A stretch of DNA of 19,424 nt from DATCZS01 sp036525795 (lineage in GTDB: Bacteria > Actinomycetota > Acidimicrobiia > Spongiisociales > ZC4RG35): assembly GCA_036525795.1 (NCBI GenBank), contig DATCZS010000100.1:1-19424 (forward strand). The letters are read 5' to 3'. Below, piece by piece: positions 1 to 7,050 of this stretch. Every line of letters begins with the position of its first letter. Position 1 is the stretch's first letter. Under the pieces are notes generated by a model. That model was not told the DNA's origin. It made no database searches and was given only the letters and a program-made list of their open reading frames with translations. The translations under genes and the position numbers were made by a program.

Positions 1-762
1 GCCCGAAGGCGCCATCGGCCGCCCCTTGAGGTACTGGATCGTGGTGTCGTCCACCGCGACCATGCCCGCGCGCGCGCCGGCCTCGATCGCCATGTTGCAG
101 ATCGTCATGCGGCCTTCCATCGACAGGGCCCGAATGGCATCGCCGGCGTACTCTATGGTGTAACCGGTGCCGCCGGCCGTGCCGATCTGGCCGATGATCG
201 CCAGGATAATGTCCTTGGCGGTGACGCCGGCGCCGATCCGGCCGTCGACCGAGATCAGCATGCTCTTCGATTTTTTCTGCAGCAGGCACTGGCTGGCCAG
301 CACATGCTCGACCTCCGAGGTGCCGATACCGAAGGCGAGGGTCGCGAAGGCGCCGTGGGTCGCGGTGTGCGAGTCGCCGCAGACGATGGTCATGCCGGGC
401 TGGGTCAGTCCCTGTTCCGGTCCGATGACGTGGACGATGCCCTGGCGGGGGTCGTCGAGCCCGAACAGCGTGATCCCGAATTCCTCGCAGTTGGAGACCA
501 GGGTGTCGATCTGTCTCTTCGACAGCGCATCCCGGATTCCCAGCTCGCGGTTCGCCGTGGGGACGCCGTGGTCGATGGTGGACACGGTGAGGTCGGGCCG
601 GCGCACCGTTCGGCCTGCCAGCCGCAGGCTGTCGAAGGCCTGCGGCGAGGTCACCTCGTGCACGAGGTGGAGGTCGATGTACAGGAGCGCCGGCTCACCG
701 GGGACGTGACGTACCACGTGTTCGTCCCAGACCTTCTCGAACAGCGTGCGGGGTGTGGTCAT
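1..762 (-). CDS. leuC: 3-isopropylmalate dehydratase large subunit (LeuC), N-terminal part
   Basis: Translating the reverse strand from the ATG at 762-760 gives 254 in-frame codons running off the left edge. The protein begins MTTPRTLFEKVWDEHVV and contains the aconitase-family signatures STIDHGVPTANR and GDSHTATHGAFATLAFGIGT, followed by LASQCLLQKKSKSM. With LeuD it would isomerise 2-isopropylmalate to 3-isopropylmalate in cytosolic leucine biosynthesis, using a 4Fe-4S cluster. The family is usually about 465-475 residues, so roughly half is present, and the three cluster cysteines lie beyond the edge and cannot be checked. A weak GGAACG precedes the start. LeuD would be expected to the left. 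It is divergent from the next gene. Confidence 0.95.
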   Translation of the reverse strand, partial: MTTPRTLFEKVWDEHVVRHVPGEPALLYIDLHLVHEVTSPQAFDSLRLAGRTVRRPDLTVSTIDHGVPTANRELGIRDALSKRQIDTLVSNCEEFGITLFGLDDPRQGIVHVIGPEQGLTQPGMTIVCGDSHTATHGAFATLAFGIGTSEVEHVLASQCLLQKKSKSMLISVDGRIGAGVTAKDIILAIIGQIGTAGGTGYTIEYAGDAIRALSMEGRMTICNMAIEAGARAGMVAVDDTTIQYLKGRPMAPSG

Positions 763-790
763 ATGCTCGTTCCGGGTTGCAGAGGGCCGA

Positions 791-796
791 ATCGTA
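791..796 (-). promoter_or_regulatory. Candidate -10 box for leuC
   Basis: On the minus strand TACGAT fits TANNNT and lies 28 bases before the leuC ATG, inside the 81-base divergent gap. A weak -35-like TGCGAA lies 18 bases further upstream. Assigned by pattern only. Confidence 0.35.
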
Positions 797-831
797 GTGG
801 AGAGTGCTCGGCGGTTCGCAGGCCCAGGCGA

Positions 832-837
832 TAGCCT
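832..837 (+). promoter_or_regulatory. Candidate -10 box, leaderless start for the 844 gene
   Basis: TAGCCT fits TANNNT and ends six bases before the ATG at 844. That start has no convincing ribosome binding site. This spacing is the actinobacterial leaderless pattern and recurs at 2790, 17005 and 18508 in this window. Confidence 0.4.
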
Positions 838-843
838 GGCGGC

Positions 844-1350
844 ATGCCCCTCATGCTCGTCCTGGCACTGCTTCTGGCCCAGGCAGCCCCCACGTTCACC
901 GATGCCCGCGCCGAGGGGTCGGCGGCCGGGCCGGACACGATCAGGGTGGAACTGTCGGTCCGTACGACGCCGGGGGGATCGGTGATCGCACACCTCCTCG
1001 ACACCGATGGAGGACAGGAGTCGGTCGCGATGGCCGAGGTGTCCTCCGGTCTCTACTCGGCCTTCACCGAGATCGGCCTGGTCGACATGGTGGTGGTGTT
1101 CGAGGCGGTGTCCGACACCCCCGCCTCGTCGACGGCGCTGTCGCTCACCGAGATGGGGCTCGACCGAGCGCTGCTGGGCATGACCGGCGGGGATGCCGGC
1201 GCCGGAGAGGGCTCGGCACCGGAGGCGGCCCGCAACCCCTGGTGGCTGGTGCTGGCGGCGGGGGCGGTGGCCGGCGGCGGTGCCGCCGTCTGGCTGCTGG
1301 TGCGAACCCCGCGGCGGCGGGGGAGGCACTCCCGGGCGGGAGTGGTCTAG
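844..1350 (+). CDS. Small secreted or membrane-anchored protein, unknown function
   Basis: I do not recognise this 168-residue protein. It opens with a hydrophobic, signal-peptide-like segment (MPLMLVLALLLAQAAPTF). A predicted extracytoplasmic region of about 100 residues follows, rich in short beta-prone stretches, then a Gly/Ala/Glu linker. A C-terminal hydrophobic helix (WWLVLAAGAVAGGGAAVWLL, about residues 132-151) is followed by an Arg-rich tail (RTPRRRGRHSR). This is the topology of a single-pass protein with an outside domain and a short basic cytoplasmic tail. No sortase motif is seen. It stands alone between divergent leuC and a convergent MFS gene. Alternative ORFs over the same DNA lack these features. 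Confidence 0.7.
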   Translation: MPLMLVLALLLAQAAPTFTDARAEGSAAGPDTIRVELSVRTTPGGSVIAHLLDTDGGQESVAMAEVSSGLYSAFTEIGLVDMVVVFEAVSDTPASSTALSLTEMGLDRALLGMTGGDAGAGEGSAPEAARNPWWLVLAAGAVAGGGAAVWLLVRTPRRRGRHSRAGVV

Positions 1351-1355
1351 GCGGT

Positions 1356-1374
1356 CCCGGAGCCTCGGTCCGGG
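1356..1374. terminator. Hairpin between convergent genes, probable bidirectional terminator
   Basis: CCCGGA and TCCGGG form a 6-bp stem around a 7-base loop. It sits in the 25-base gap between the stop of the plus-strand gene at 1350 and the stop of the minus-strand MFS gene at 1376. No clear T-run is present, so the function is inferred from structure and position. Confidence 0.4.
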
Positions 1375-1375
1375 G

Positions 1376-2722
1376 TCAGGTGCGAGTGCGCTCCGCCTCC
1401 GCCTTCGCCTCTTCGAGCCGGGGCGTGGTGAGCGTGGGCAGGGCGTAGAGGTAGAGCAAGAGCCACACCCCTGCGCCGAGCAGAAACGGCATCCGCAGCG
1501 CGAGCTCCCTGGTCGCCAGCGACTCCGTGACCGAGACGACGACGCCGCCGAGGATGCTGCCGAGCGGCATCATCCCCCACGCGAAGAACCGGTAGACGCT
1601 GTTGACACGGCCGAGCAGATGGTCGGGGATGATCGACTGGCGGAAGGCGACGGTGATGACGTTCCACAACAGCGCCACGAAGCTGCCGAGCGCGAACATC
1701 ACCCACACCACCACCGCCGACGAGGTGAGACCCGTCACCAGGGTGGTCGCACCGCTGACGAGGAGGGTGGCGAACAGCGACGCTCCGGGTCCGATGCGGG
1801 CGGTGATCTTGGCTGCGGTGAGGCTGCCGACCACGCCGCCAAGCGCCCCGGCGGTGAGAAGCGCACCGAAGCGGGCCGCCTCCAGCTCGAGGATCTCCTG
1901 AACGTACAGAACGTACGTGGCGAGGGTCATGGCGAACATCGCGTTCATCACCCCGAGGATGAGACCCATCGAGCGCAGGAGCCGGTGGTTCCACAGCCAG
2001 CTGACTCCCTCGGCCAGTTCCGCCCTGACGCTGCGCCTCGGCTCGGCCGGTGCTCCTCGAGCCGTGAATCGACCGCCGATGGCGAAGACCAGCGCAGCCG
2101 CCACGGCGAAGGTCCCGGCGTCGACGAAGAACGGGAGCGAGAAGGACACGGCGATCAGCGCGCCACCGAGAGGCGGGCCGACGAAGGAGTTCATCACCAT
2201 CTCCGCCCCCCACAGCCGCCCGTTGGCCCGCTCCAGCACATCCTGGGTGACGATGGAGGGCATCAGGGTCTGGGCGGCGTTGTCGCGGAGCACCTCTGCG
2301 AAGCCGAAGGCGAGAGCGGCGACGTACAGCACCGCCAGGTAGAGCCCGGCGTTGTCGGGGGACGGGGAGGCGCCGCTTGCGATGTCCGCCGGTGCGGCCA
2401 GGTCGGCGGATCCGGCCAGTACGACGAGGGCCACACCAACCGTGATCAGGCACCGGACGACGTCCATCCACGCCACCAGCCTGCGGCGATCGACTCGATC
2501 GGTGATGACCCCGGCAGGCAGGCTGAACAGCAGCCATGGAAGGCGGGTGGCGACGGCGATTCCGGCGATGGCGATCGGGTCGCGCGTCACCGCCGAGGCG
2601 AGCCACGGATAGGCAACGGTGGAGATGCCGTCGCCGAAGTTCGAGATCGCCGAGGCAGTCCACAGTCTCCAGTAGTTGGGACCCAGGGACGCCGCCGAAG
2701 TCCCGCCGTCGACAGATGCCAT
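1376..2722 (-). CDS. MFS transporter, EntS-like (MFS_3) drug or siderophore exporter type
   Basis: A 448-residue polytopic membrane protein. The first helix region contains FGDGISTVAYPWLA. The cytoplasmic loop has the MFS motif-A-like segment LPAGVITDRVDRRRLVAWMD. Successive hydrophobic segments through FLLGAGVWLLLYLYALPTL indicate about 12 membrane spans in two halves. The overall layout (NYWRLWTASAISNFGDG near the N-terminus, FRQSIIPDHLLGRVNSVYR in the second half) resembles the enterobactin-exporter-like MFS family. It would export a small molecule by proton antiport; the substrate is unknown. I chose the ATG at 2722 over the one at 2761 because GAGG lies nine bases ahead of it. It is divergent from the acetyltransferase gene. 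Confidence 0.88.
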   Translation of the reverse strand: MASVDGGTSAASLGPNYWRLWTASAISNFGDGISTVAYPWLASAVTRDPIAIAGIAVATRLPWLLFSLPAGVITDRVDRRRLVAWMDVVRCLITVGVALVVLAGSADLAAPADIASGASPSPDNAGLYLAVLYVAALAFGFAEVLRDNAAQTLMPSIVTQDVLERANGRLWGAEMVMNSFVGPPLGGALIAVSFSLPFFVDAGTFAVAAALVFAIGGRFTARGAPAEPRRSVRAELAEGVSWLWNHRLLRSMGLILGVMNAMFAMTLATYVLYVQEILELEAARFGALLTAGALGGVVGSLTAAKITARIGPGASLFATLLVSGATTLVTGLTSSAVVVWVMFALGSFVALLWNVITVAFRQSIIPDHLLGRVNSVYRFFAWGMMPLGSILGGVVVSVTESLATRELALRMPFLLGAGVWLLLYLYALPTLTTPRLEEAKAEAERTRT

Positions 2723-2789
2723 GGCGGCGATCCTCGACCGGCCGGACGCTCCTGTCAACACACCGGTATGACGCGCGGCCGGGTCGTCG

Positions 2790-2795
2790 TACCCT
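2790..2795 (+). promoter_or_regulatory. Candidate -10 box, leaderless start for the GNAT gene
   Basis: TACCCT fits TANNNT and is followed by seven bases and then the ATG at 2803. No ribosome binding site precedes this ATG, so a leaderless transcript is plausible. Confidence 0.4.
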
Positions 2796-2802
2796 CCGGG
2801 TC

Positions 2803-3318
2803 ATGCACATACGCGACGCCACGCCGTGTGACGCCGCCGGCATCGCCGCGGTGCGCGTGCTCGCATGGCAGGCGGCCTACCGGGGTCTGCTGCCCCAAGA
2901 CGGCCTCGACCGCCTGTCGATCGAGGACGACACCGAGATCTGGAGGAGCCGCCTGGCGCACCGCCCGGCCGAAGCCGTGCTGCTGGTGGCCGACGCCGAC
3001 GGCGTGATCGGGTTCTGCACGGGCGGCCCCGACCGCGACGGGGACTCGGTTGGCGAGATCTATGCGCTCTACGTCCATCCCGATCGATGGTTCGCCGGAA
3101 CAGGCACACGTCTGTTGGAGGAGGCCACCGATCGTCTCGCCGCAGGCGGGTTCGACCAGCTGGTGTTGTGGGTGCTCGCCACCAACCTCGGGGCGCGCCG
3201 GTTCTACGAGTCGAGGGGCTGGGTACCGGACGGGGCCGAGAAGGGCGACGAGATCTTCGGCTTCGCCCTGCACGAAACCCGCTACCGACGGGTGGCGCCC
3301 GGTCCTGCACAGGTGTGA
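2803..3318 (+). CDS. GNAT-family N-acetyltransferase
   Basis: A 171-residue single-domain GCN5-related acetyltransferase. The N-terminus MHIRDATPCDAAGIAAVRVLAWQAAY is typical of the fold. Strand 4 and the acetyl-CoA pyrophosphate loop are seen as IYALYVHPDRWFAGTGTRLLEEA (about residues 87-109; the loop is a DRWFAGTG variant of R/QxxGxG/A). The C-terminal motif is NLGARRFYESRGWVPDG. It would transfer acetyl from acetyl-CoA to an amine on a small molecule or protein; the substrate cannot be told. The ATG at 2803 begins exactly at the family N-terminus, and the longer upstream reading has no GNAT character. It is divergent from the MFS exporter, which could suggest a shared resistance role, but this is weak inference. 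Confidence 0.88.
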   Translation: MHIRDATPCDAAGIAAVRVLAWQAAYRGLLPQDGLDRLSIEDDTEIWRSRLAHRPAEAVLLVADADGVIGFCTGGPDRDGDSVGEIYALYVHPDRWFAGTGTRLLEEATDRLAAGGFDQLVLWVLATNLGARRFYESRGWVPDGAEKGDEIFGFALHETRYRRVAPGPAQV

Positions 3319-3348
3319 TCAGAATGTGCACATGTGTGAATCAGGTCC

Positions 3349-3378
3349 TTGACGGGTTCGTGCCCTTGTGACGATGAT
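3349..3378 (+). promoter_or_regulatory. Candidate promoter of the glucitol-type PTS operon
   Basis: TTGACG (3349-3354) matches the -35 consensus at five of six positions. GATGAT (3373-3378) lies 18 bases downstream as a weak -10. The predicted transcript start, near 3385, would be just upstream of the palindrome at 3402, so that site could block transcription. GTGTGA repeats and a CACATGTG palindrome (3329-3336) lie just upstream of the -35. Confidence 0.4.
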
Positions 3379-3401
3379 CGCCGGAAGTTTGTGAGATCCC
3401 A

Positions 3402-3415
3402 CTCACGAACGTGAG
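3402..3415. promoter_or_regulatory. Operator-like palindrome CTCAC-N4-GTGAG before the first SorC regulator
   Basis: CTCACGAACGTGAG has two perfect 5-bp inverted arms separated by four bases, 22 bases before the GTG start of the regulator. A further GTGAG half-site lies at 3391-3395. The same arms with the same spacing occur at 15930-15943, before the second SorC-family regulator. Confidence 0.6.
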
Positions 3416-3437
3416 GTTCTGAAGGGCTGGAGGGCGC

Positions 3438-4418
3438 GTGAGCACCGAGGGAGACGACCGTCTCGAGTTCCTGGGCCAGGTGGCCGCCTGGTACTACGAG
3501 GACGAGCTCGACCAGTCGGCGATCGCCTCGCGGATCGGCAAGTCGCGGTCCATGGTGTCGCGGCTGCTGCAGGAAGCCCGCGACCTCGGTCTGGTCGAGA
3601 TCCGGGTGCGGTTCCCGCTTCGGACCGACGCCCGTCTCGAGGCGGCGCTGGTCGAGGCCTTCGGGTTGAAGGACGCCCGGGTGCTGTCTTCTGGCGGGCT
3701 CGATCACGAGGCGATGGTGCGCCGCCTGGGGAGGCTCGGGTCGCGGGCCATCCAGAGCAAGCTCCATTCGGGGATGAGTGTGACCATCGGCTGGGGGGCG
3801 TCACTCCACGCGGTGGTCCGGGCTCTTCCCGAGATCCGTCTCGACGACGTCATGGTGCTCCAGGCGATGGGATCTGTGGGAGACGGCGACCCTTCGGTCG
3901 ACGGATCGGAGCTGGCCCGGGCGCTCGCCTCCAAGCTGAACGGCGACTTCCGGTCGCTGGCGGCACCCGTGATCGTCGATCGCGAGGAGACGGTGCGCTC
4001 GCTCCTCTCGGAGCGGACGATCGCCACCACACTCGAACTGGCCGCCACGGCAGAGCTCTGCCTCACCGGGATCGGGACCATCGACAGCGCTCTCTCGGGT
4101 CTCGTGCGCGCCGGGTTCTTCGCCGACGACCAGATCGACGCCCTCAAGGCGCAGGGGATTGCCGGAGACCTGATGGGATTCCTTCTCGATGCGCGCGGGC
4201 GGGTGGCAGATATCGCGGAGAACCGGCGCGTGGTGGCGCTGCGTCCCGGTCGGATCTCAGGAGAGACGGTGGCGGTGGCCGGCGGGGCGGCGAAGGCAGC
4301 GGCAATCCTCGCCGCCGTGCGAGGCGGTTTCGTCGATGTGTTGGTAACCGACAGCGACGCAGCGGAGTCAATGTTGTCGATTGCTCGCGAGTCCTCGCCC
4401 GAACTCGTGGAGGTCTGA
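3438..4418 (+). CDS. SorC/DeoR-family sugar-binding transcriptional regulator of the PTS operon
   Basis: A 326-residue regulator. The N-terminal helix-turn-helix spans about residues 20-50 (DQSAIASRIGKSRSMVSRLL), which is the SorC/CggR-type DNA-binding domain. The rest is a sugar-phosphate-binding, effector-sensing domain (TIGWGASLHAVVRALPE near residue 117, ELCLTGIGTID, and the terminal GGFVDVLVTDSDAA). Family members respond to phosphorylated sugars. As first gene of the operon it probably controls itself, and the palindrome at 3402-3415 is the likely operator. The start is GTG with GGAGGG three bases upstream. The gutM-like gene begins one base after its stop, indicating co-transcription. 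Activation versus repression cannot be decided from sequence. Confidence 0.9.
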   Translation: MSTEGDDRLEFLGQVAAWYYEDELDQSAIASRIGKSRSMVSRLLQEARDLGLVEIRVRFPLRTDARLEAALVEAFGLKDARVLSSGGLDHEAMVRRLGRLGSRAIQSKLHSGMSVTIGWGASLHAVVRALPEIRLDDVMVLQAMGSVGDGDPSVDGSELARALASKLNGDFRSLAAPVIVDREETVRSLLSERTIATTLELAATAELCLTGIGTIDSALSGLVRAGFFADDQIDALKAQGIAGDLMGFLLDARGRVADIAENRRVVALRPGRISGETVAVAGGAAKAAAILAAVRGGFVDVLVTDSDAAESMLSIARESSPELVEV

Positions 4419-4419
4419 A

Positions 4420-4854
4420 GTGGATCGAACATCTGTGACGGTCGTACTGCTGCTCGCCGGAGCATGGCTCCTGCAGATCTTCCTCTCGAGCCGGCAGATG
4501 GCCCGGTTCCACCGCAAGACCCAGCAGTGGCGGCGCGAGGGGGCGGGTATGGCCATCGGTCTGGCCGGCACCACCTACCGACGAAAGACCTACGGGGTGG
4601 TGGTGGTGGACGAGGACTGGAACGTGGTGAAGGCGGGCCGCCTGTCGGGATTCACGGTGGCCGCCGGGCTCAAGACCGTGGATGAGGCCGTCGGGCTGAC
4701 GGTCGACCAGGTGGGCCGGGGAGAGCCGCCTGAAGGGGTGAGCCCGAAGACGTGGGCGGCGCTCGACCATGCCGCCGAATTTCTCCGCAAAAAGCGGAAC
4801 CAGGACGCCGTCGAGGTCGAGTCGATCGACGAGGGAGGCGATGCAATGACGTAG
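4420..4854 (+). CDS. GutM-like glucitol operon accessory protein
   Basis: A 144-residue protein starting at GTG 4420, with GGAGG six bases upstream. It has one N-terminal membrane helix (VTVVLLLAGAWLLQIFLSS), then RQMARFHRKTQQWRREG and a soluble domain with GVVVVDEDWNVVKAGRLSGF. The pattern matches GutM of enterobacterial srl operons: an N-terminal helix, a QxxRF-type segment and a beta-rich domain containing GLTVFA-like sequence. GutM is described as an activator of glucitol operons in E. coli, but its mechanism and its membrane anchor are poorly explained. Its place directly between the regulator and the EIIC gene agrees with this assignment. The C-terminal tail (about 30 residues, acidic) goes beyond the family core. 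Confidence 0.82.
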   Translation: MDRTSVTVVLLLAGAWLLQIFLSSRQMARFHRKTQQWRREGAGMAIGLAGTTYRRKTYGVVVVDEDWNVVKAGRLSGFTVAAGLKTVDEAVGLTVDQVGRGEPPEGVSPKTWAALDHAAEFLRKKRNQDAVEVESIDEGGDAMT

Positions 4855-4936
4855 ATCGATCGACGAGACCGCGATCGTCGGATTTGGGCCGTTGATCACC
4901 GGTCATGCACGAGTTGGACGGATGAAGGGAGAGAGA

Positions 4937-5485
4937 GTGCTCGACACACTGGCCTCATGGGCCGAAGAATTCATCACGATCTTTGTCGAGGGCGGCAACG
5001 TCTTCGTCAGCCTGGTGGTAGGCATCGTTCCCACCCTGATCGTGCTCCTCACCGCGGTCAACGCCCTGGTGGCGTGGATCGGACCCGAGCGGGTCAACAA
5101 GTTCGGTGAGTGGGCAGGGCGGGAGGGCTTTGCCTACACCCCGATCCGGTATCTGATCTGGCCGTTCCTTTCGGTGTTCTTCCTGACGAACCCGATGGCG
5201 TACACGAACGGCCAGTTCCTGCCGGAGAAGTACAAGCCGGCGTTCTACGACTCCGCCGTATCGATGGTGCACCCGCCGCTGGGGATCTTCCCCCACATCA
5301 ACCCGGGTGAGCTGTTCGTGTGGCTGGGCATCGCGACCGGCATCGAGACGCTGGGTCTGCGTTTGTCCGACCTGGCGGTCCGGTACATCCTGACCGGCTT
5401 CGTCGTGATCTACCTCCGTGGCCTCGTCACCGAGCGCCTCACGGCGATCATGTGGGCCCGTCAGTCGACCGGCAGTGCGGCCTGA
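4937..5485 (+). CDS. srlA: PTS glucitol/sorbitol-type transporter subunit IIC (SrlA/GutA)
   Basis: A 182-residue membrane protein forming one half of the glucitol-type permease. From the GTG at 4937, VLDTLASWAEEFITIFVEGG aligns without gaps to the E. coli SrlA N-terminus as I remember it. That is why I chose this start over ATG 4922 or 4892; GGGAG lies four bases upstream. Family hallmarks follow: FLTNPMAYTNGQFLPEKYKP and HPPLGIFPHINPGELFVWLG, then IATGIETLGL and the terminal FVVIYLRGLVTERLTAIM. About four membrane spans are visible. It would carry the substrate across the inner membrane together with the second C-domain protein encoded next. The real substrate may differ from glucitol because no dehydrogenase of the usual type is nearby. 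Confidence 0.93.
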   Translation: MLDTLASWAEEFITIFVEGGNVFVSLVVGIVPTLIVLLTAVNALVAWIGPERVNKFGEWAGREGFAYTPIRYLIWPFLSVFFLTNPMAYTNGQFLPEKYKPAFYDSAVSMVHPPLGIFPHINPGELFVWLGIATGIETLGLRLSDLAVRYILTGFVVIYLRGLVTERLTAIMWARQSTGSAA

Positions 5486-5500
5486 GCGAGGAGGAACGAG

Positions 5501-6031
5501 ATGAACAAATTTCTGACTCGCATCGGTAAGGGCGTCGGCAAGGTCGTCGGAACCCTGTACCAGGCTGGTCGCGAGACCATCGACCAGATCATCAAGAACA
5601 TCCTGCCGTTCATGGCGTTCATCGCCTTCGTGATCGGCCTCATCCTCGAGACCGGATTCGGCAACTGGTTCGCCGAGCAGCTGACCGGTCTCGCCGACAG
5701 CGTCATCGGGCTGTTGGTCCTGTCGATCATCATCGGTCTCCCGGTGCTGTCACCGCTCCTGGGTCCAGGTGCAGTGATCGCCCAGGTCATCGGTGTGCTG
5801 ATCGGTACCCAGATCGGCGAGGGGAACATCTCCCCCAACCTGGCACTGGTGGCCTTGTGGGCCATCAACCCGCAGGTGGGATGCGACTTCATCCCCGTCG
5901 GTTTGGCATTGGGCGAGGCCGAGCCCGAGACTGTGGAAGTCGGTGTCCCGGCGGTGTTGTTCAGCCGGATGATCACCGGCCCGGCAGCTGTGCTCATCGC
6001 CTGGGTGTTCAGCGCCGGGTTGTACACCTGA
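5501..6031 (+). CDS. srlE: PTS glucitol/sorbitol-type IIC2 domain (C-terminal half of SrlE) as a separate protein
   Basis: A 176-residue protein equivalent to the membrane half of E. coli SrlE. KGVGKVVGTLYQAGRETIDQ is followed by IIKNILPFMAFIAFVIGLIL, SPLLGPGAVIAQVIGVLIGT and NPQVGCDFIPVGLALGEAEP, all strongly family-like. It ends at the usual SrlE C-terminus (LIAWVFSAGLYT). In E. coli these residues are fused behind the EIIB domain; here the domain stands alone with its own ATG and a strong GAGGAGGA site. It would pair with SrlA as the permease. The gap to srlA is 15 bases and to the EIIB gene 22 bases. Confidence 0.92.
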   Translation: MNKFLTRIGKGVGKVVGTLYQAGRETIDQIIKNILPFMAFIAFVIGLILETGFGNWFAEQLTGLADSVIGLLVLSIIIGLPVLSPLLGPGAVIAQVIGVLIGTQIGEGNISPNLALVALWAINPQVGCDFIPVGLALGEAEPETVEVGVPAVLFSRMITGPAAVLIAWVFSAGLYT

Positions 6032-6036
6032 TCAAG

Positions 6037-6045
6037 AGGAGGTGA
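6037..6045 (+). promoter_or_regulatory. Near-perfect ribosome binding site fixing the EIIB start
   Basis: AGGAGGTGA is an almost complete anti-Shine-Dalgarno match eight bases before ATG 6054. It rules out the GTG inside it as the start and marks EIIB as strongly translated. Confidence 0.75.
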
Positions 6046-6053
6046 CGCCGCAC

Positions 6054-6614
6054 ATGGCGTTGTTCGACCGGTTCAAGAAGAAGGCCGAAGAGGCCACCGA
6101 GGCAGTGCAAGAGGCGGCCGAGTCCGTCGAGGAGGCGGCAGAGGCCGTCACCGATACTGCGTCGGACGCGGCCGAGGAGGCCTCGGGCGAGCACGTGGCA
6201 GCCGAGACGGCCGCCCCTCCGGTCGACGCTCCGCCGGCTGGTGACTACCGCAAGGTGCGGATCACGCCGGGCAAGCGCGGTTGGGGGGTCGGCCTCGAGG
6301 TCAAGCCCGAAGACGGCAAGAACCTGATCTACTCGGTGACAGGCGGCGGGATCCATCCCGTGGCCCAGCGGATCGCCGATCTGACAGGTGGCACGCCGTT
6401 CGACGGGTTTCGGTCCAAGGCCGACTTCCACGAGATCGCGGTGGCCGTGATCGACTGCGGCGGTACCGCCCGCATCGGGGTCTACCCGATGAAGGGCGTG
6501 CCCACCGTCGACGTGCACGGCGCCAGCCCGTCTGGCCCGCTGATGCGGTTCATCACCGAGGAGAACTTCGTCTCCGGCGTCGGACTCGGTGACATCGAGG
6601 TCATCGACGGATGA
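6054..6614 (+). CDS. srlE: PTS glucitol/sorbitol-type EIIB with a long amphipathic N-terminal extension
   Basis: A 186-residue protein. Residues 66-186 match the EIIB half of SrlE: YRKVRITPGKRGWGVGLEVK, then GGGIHPVAQRIADLTGG, the phosphorylation site AVIDCGGTARIGVYP (Cys135), and the terminal NFVSGVGLGDIEVIDG. It accepts phosphate from EIIA and passes it to the incoming polyol. Residues 1-65 are extra: MALFDRFKKK followed by Ala/Glu-rich heptad-like helix and a Pro/Ala linker, resembling the membrane-targeting N-terminus of FtsY. I infer that it tethers the soluble EIIB to the membrane now that the fusion to the C-domain is lost. The gene order C then B reverses the E. coli fusion order. Confidence 0.9.
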   Translation: MALFDRFKKKAEEATEAVQEAAESVEEAAEAVTDTASDAAEEASGEHVAAETAAPPVDAPPAGDYRKVRITPGKRGWGVGLEVKPEDGKNLIYSVTGGGIHPVAQRIADLTGGTPFDGFRSKADFHEIAVAVIDCGGTARIGVYPMKGVPTVDVHGASPSGPLMRFITEENFVSGVGLGDIEVIDG

Positions 6615-6641
6615 GTGAGGGGGTGCCCGGAGGCCACGGGC

Positions 6642-6655
6642 GCGGGGCCCCCCGC
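6642..6655 (+). other. Short GC stem-loop between the EIIB and EIIA genes
   Basis: GCGGGG-CC-CCCCGC is self-complementary within the 52-base gap, which is the second-longest gap in the operon. There is no T-run. It could slow or attenuate the transcript, or affect mRNA decay; nothing more can be said. Confidence 0.25.
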
Positions 6656-6666
6656 TCCACTCCGAG

Positions 6667-7050
6667 ATGAGCCGCATGACGATCACCTATCAGACCACCG
6701 TCACCGGGGTGGGCCAGCTGGCGGCAGAGTTCGCCGACGAGGGGATCCTGGTGTTCTTCGGGAGCGACGCCCCCGAGGAGCTGCACGAGTTCGCCATTCT
6801 CACGGACCATTCGGGACCGCCGGCGCGGCCGGTGAGCGCCGGGGACGAGGTCGAGATCGCCGGTGCCCGGTTCCCCGTGCTCTGCGTCGGCCCCGTGGCC
6901 AACGACAACCTCGCAGGCCTGGGCCATCTGGTGGTCAAGTTCAACGGCCTCACCGAGCCGGAGCTTCCCGGCGACGTGAGCCTGCCGGCCGTTCCCGCTC
7001 CCACGATCGAGCCGGGGACGGTCATCCGCATCTTCACGAGGAGCGAGTAA
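6667..7050 (+). CDS. srlB: PTS glucitol/sorbitol-type EIIA (SrlB)
   Basis: A 127-residue cytosolic phosphocarrier. It aligns along its length with E. coli SrlB: ITYQTTVTGVGQLA at the start, then ILTDHSGPPARPV, PVANDNLAGLGHLVVKFNGL and a terminal IEPGTVIRIFT. The conserved histidine is His48 in LTDHSG, corresponding by my alignment to the second His of the E. coli HCHG segment. It takes phosphate from HPr and gives it to Cys135 of EIIB. ATG 6667 and ATG 6676 are both possible starts; the second matches the family N-terminus and neither has a strong ribosome site. Its TAA overlaps the next ATG by one base. Confidence 0.92.
   Translation: MSRMTITYQTTVTGVGQLAAEFADEGILVFFGSDAPEELHEFAILTDHSGPPARPVSAGDEVEIAGARFPVLCVGPVANDNLAGLGHLVVKFNGLTEPELPGDVSLPAVPAPTIEPGTVIRIFTRSE

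Noticed and set aside
1193..3007. Long 604-residue plus-strand reading frame
   Set aside because: It lies antisense to the MFS gene, has Arg/Gly/His-rich composition expected of a shadow frame in GC-rich DNA, and shows no recognisable domain.
4855..4936. Weak hairpin CGACGA/TCGTCG between gutM and srlA
   Set aside because: The 6-bp stem has an 8-base loop and no T-run; such pairings are common by chance in this GC-rich sequence.
6615..7049. Upstream extension of the SAF oxidoreductase
   Set aside because: It reads through srlB in another frame; ATG 7050 has GAGGAG upstream and directly precedes the Rossmann motif.
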